Origin: Protula sp. h YS-2021
Taxonomy: Eukaryota; Annelida; Polychaeta; Sabellida; Serpulidae
Assembly (NCBI GenBank): GCA_949752745.1
Contig: OX457026.1
Span: forward strand, 70,621,091-70,685,090
Length of the DNA: 64,000 nt
Direction of reading: 5' to 3'
Below are positions 49,618-64,000 of the stretch, one piece after another. Below the pieces are notes generated by a model. That model was not told where the DNA came from. It saw nothing but the letters and a program-made list of their open reading frames with translations, and did no database searches. Positions within the stretch are counted from its first letter, which is position 1. Each line of letters opens with the position of its first letter. Made by a program: the position numbers and the translations under genes.

Positions 49618-50450
49618 AACAGCAACAATAATAAATAGTCACAATAAGTTAATACTATAAACCAATATTTCTACAGTTCCATAAAGGCAAACGGAAGAAT
49701 TGACTGATAAATATAAAGTGCAAAACTGGAGGCAAAGCTTTGAGGAATGACAGTTAAAAAGACTCGCTATGTGAATTAAAGCGAAAAATGGCTCGAGGGG
49801 TCTGGAGCAATGAGTGGAGGGCGTAGCGAAATGAGGAAACAGATCGAAGGGTGCCAGTGCGATGGGATGCAAGGCATGGAAATGACTAGGGGGTGGGGAG
49901 AACGATGAAGACAACTCCTGGGGTGCAGGTCGCCTGGTGTAGATCGTTTGTTGAAGAACCCCGGATGGAGGTCACGTGATGCACGGCAACGACTAGAGAT
50001 GTTTGGGTGCAGAGCCCTGGGTACAGTTCACGGGTTGGTAACGCGTCACGCATGACCGAGAAGATGATACACCGGTTCCACTGTAGGGCGTTGGATTTAA
50101 CATCACATACAAAGGACTGCTGAAGAGTGAGGAAGGGGCAGACACTGTGTGTGTTGGGGAGGGGGGAGCTGAAGGTTACTGGAGGGGGCTGTTTGTGCAA
50201 AACAATCAGCGATGTACTGTGTCCTGGAAGTAGAACATACACCACACGACATGGCTTCAAATGGGCAGCAAGGCCTTTGTCGATCTACCAACAAACACCT
50301 ATCGAACATTTAGAGACAAATCTACCCCCCCCCCCTTTCCCCAACCACTACCTCCCTTCCCCAGGGCACCACAGCAGAGCACAGCGTACTGTATACATTC
50401 GATCACAACGGTGACATTAATGGGAGTTCGCGGAGTGGGTGGAGAAGTCC

Positions 50451-62643
<12,193 letters not shown>

Positions 62644-63174
62644 GTCTGCCTCTAAAAAGCAGACTTTTCACCATTTTACATCTGCAGCCAGGTAAGTTTT
62701 ACCGGTCGATACCAGATGAACGACACGCTACCCTTCTGATCCCCTGGCAACATGTGGATACTAATACCGTCGGATAGTTTTCGGATGATGTACAGTTATG
62801 TGACAGGTGTCACTGCCCTACATTCCTGGTTTGTAGTCTGGTAATATGCACAGACGCCGACTATGTCAGCAACAGCCCTAATTCAGAAATCACCGCACTG
62901 GCCCATACTTTAACACGACACTGGGACACACTTGTGAGGTCAGTGCTCGTATTACATGTGCAGAATTCACACGAGCACAGTCAGAGCTGACAGTCCTTCA
63001 CCGGTAACGCTAAACTTTGTATTTCACATTTATCACAAAAGCCGTGTTGCAGAACAACGCATGCGCTAAGAAAATGCCAAAGCAGAAAGACGGATGCTCT
63101 CGCTTGATGCGATTCCATCCTTAAGTACCCATCTGGAATTGTAAAATCATAAGCATTATATTTAACGGTTCGAG
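62644..63174. other. Spacer between TRIM23 start and FKBP-type gene end
   Basis: About 530 bp, containing the 3' UTR of the FKBP-type TPR gene and presumably the TRIM23 promoter. No TATA box or other clear element was seen. Confidence 0.35.
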
Positions 63175-63784
63175 TTAACTGAACATTTTCTGGCACATTT
63201 GTTTCTCCTTGTTCAGAACATGTTCTATCGCCGTCAGCTGGTTCTGCACCGCCTTGTTGCCTGGCTCCATGGCAAGAACTTGGTGAAAATCCGCCACAGC
63301 TTCGTCGAACTGATGCAGCTTATAATACGCCTGGCCCCTGCGGAACAGTCCCTTCACACTGCTGGCGTCGATCTCCAGCGCGTGGGTACATACATCAATG
63401 GCTGCGTTGTACTTCTCCGCTTTCAGATAACACGCTCCTAAGTTGAGATAGCAGTGGCATTTCAACACACGATATTGATCCCGCAAGTAATCCGGCAATG
63501 ACGTCACATCCGTTATATCCTGCACGACGGACAGAGCCTTTTTATAGCGCTTGACGGCATACACCATACGGTCTTGACGGAACAGTTCCGTGCCTTCGTC
63601 CTTGTGGTGCTGGGCGCGCTCTAACTTCTCGTCTGCCTCGAGATCACACAGCTCCGCAGCACGATTAAAAGACTGAAGAATGACGTTGAATTTTAGCTGT
63701 TTGTTTTTGGACAGAAGTTCGTCAACCTTCTTGCCCTTCGCGTCTATTTTTGATTTGATATAACAGGCTTCTTTTTCCTTCATG
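63175..63784 (-). CDS. FKBP-type TPR protein, C-terminal exon (partial gene)
   Basis: On the minus strand the acceptor tgtgtgcag is followed by one base of a split codon and 202 codons to TAA (63177-63175). An open lysine-rich segment leads to three TPR units: KDEGTELFRQDRMVYAVKRY, NLGACYLKAEKYNAAI, and KGLFRRGQAYYKLHQFDEAV with FHQVLAMEP. The tail ends EKQMCQKMFS. This arrangement and tail resemble large immunophilins (FKBP4/5, FKBPL), where the TPR clamp binds the HSP90 MEEVD peptide. Clamp residues K61, the TPR2 Asn and the TPR3 Lys/Arg are present, but the usual TPR1 Asn is Thr65. No FKBP domain is in the window; it would lie upstream, beyond 64000. AIP-like or UNC-type TPR proteins are alternatives. 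Confidence 0.8.
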
Positions 63785-64000
63785 CTGCACACAACCTACA
63801 TCAAAGAAGAAAGATATACACCTTCGAACAAACCCTCCATTCACAAAGACATTCTTAATTTTTTTTCACATTTTTTAAACTATTTTCTTTATATTCTTGC
63901 TTTTCTATCTTTACGCCAAAATAAATTATGCTATCTGAAAGAGAACAAAAAATTTAAATACTGTTACTGTTCATCCCCAACCACCCGCTAAACTCCCCCA
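63785..64000. other. Intron of the FKBP-type TPR gene
   Basis: Sequence 5' of the last coding exon on the minus strand. T-rich on the + strand, no exon recognised before the window end. Confidence 0.5.

Larger units (their letters stand above)
46386..50450. other. Intergenic/3' UTR region between convergent MPDZ and TRIM23
   Basis: MPDZ (+) and TRIM23 (-) converge here, so both 3' UTRs lie within it. AATAAA hexamers occur on the + strand at several places, the last at 49536-49541. A minus-strand AATAAA (TTTATT at 49612-49617) would suit TRIM23. A diverged repeat with two copies of GCAAGATATCT...CAAACTTGGTCAGTTTATT occupies about 47620-48170. No further gene was recognised. Confidence 0.5.

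Overview
This is animal nuclear DNA. Genes are split by GT-AG introns, and introns are filled with satellites, microsatellites and transposon debris. Two things suggest an invertebrate, probably a lophotrochozoan such as a mollusc: TRIM23 is retained next to an MPDZ-type gene, and interspersed elements have a 'leader + tetranucleotide microsatellite + tandem core + hairpin' layout like the pearl/HINE elements described in bivalves. This assignment is an inference from gene content and repeat style only.

Three protein-coding genes were found. (1) On the + strand, positions 1471-46385 hold the 3' half of a multi-PDZ scaffold gene of the MPDZ (MUPP1)/PATJ family. Sixteen exons join in one continuous phase-consistent frame of 848 codons, covering six PDZ domains that correspond in order to human MPDZ PDZ8-PDZ13, and ending at a stop at 46383-46385. 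The 5' half lies before the window. (2) On the - strand, 62643-50451 is a TRIM23 (ARD1) orthologue. Twelve exons give 563 residues: RING, two B-boxes, coiled coil and a C-terminal ARF GTPase domain. The 15-codon first exon is a prediction; the other eleven are strong. (3) On the - strand, 63784-63175 is the last coding exon of an FKBP-type TPR protein that continues past the window end.

The first MPDZ intron (1668-20519) is mostly repeats: a ~145 bp array led by (TTAG)n (about 2575-3875); a 4.15 kb array of a 51 bp satellite with ~1.775 kb higher-order structure (about 3880-8035); a ~1.1 kb Mutator-like transposon with ~90 bp inverted repeats, a 10 bp target duplication and a FLYWCH-type zinc-finger relic (9397-10482); a 5S rRNA-derived fragment (11961-12010); a pogo-like relic (13842-14833); and a 29 bp array (about 16975-17450). 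Later introns hold an arm array rich in TTCNNNGAA (21935-23270), a pogo-like element with a pearl-like element nested inside (24845-25866), three MITE candidates, and a 30 bp minisatellite (35436-36265) inside the intron that splits PDZ10. Just upstream of that minisatellite, one PDZ10 exon is tandemly duplicated.

MPDZ and TRIM23 converge on about 4 kb of intergenic DNA (46386-50450). The large TRIM23 intron separating the coiled coil from the ARF domain (52041-57735) carries a degraded DIRS-like retroelement and a 5'-truncated CR1/jockey-type LINE with an intact 774-codon reverse-transcriptase frame. The FKBP-type gene and TRIM23 are head to tail, with about 530 bp between them.

MPDZ/PATJ proteins organise apical junction and polarity complexes. 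TRIM23 is a ubiquitin ligase with its own GTPase domain. FKBP-TPR proteins are HSP90-type co-chaperones. Nothing in the window indicates a shared pathway. No rRNA operon, tRNA or CRISPR array was seen.
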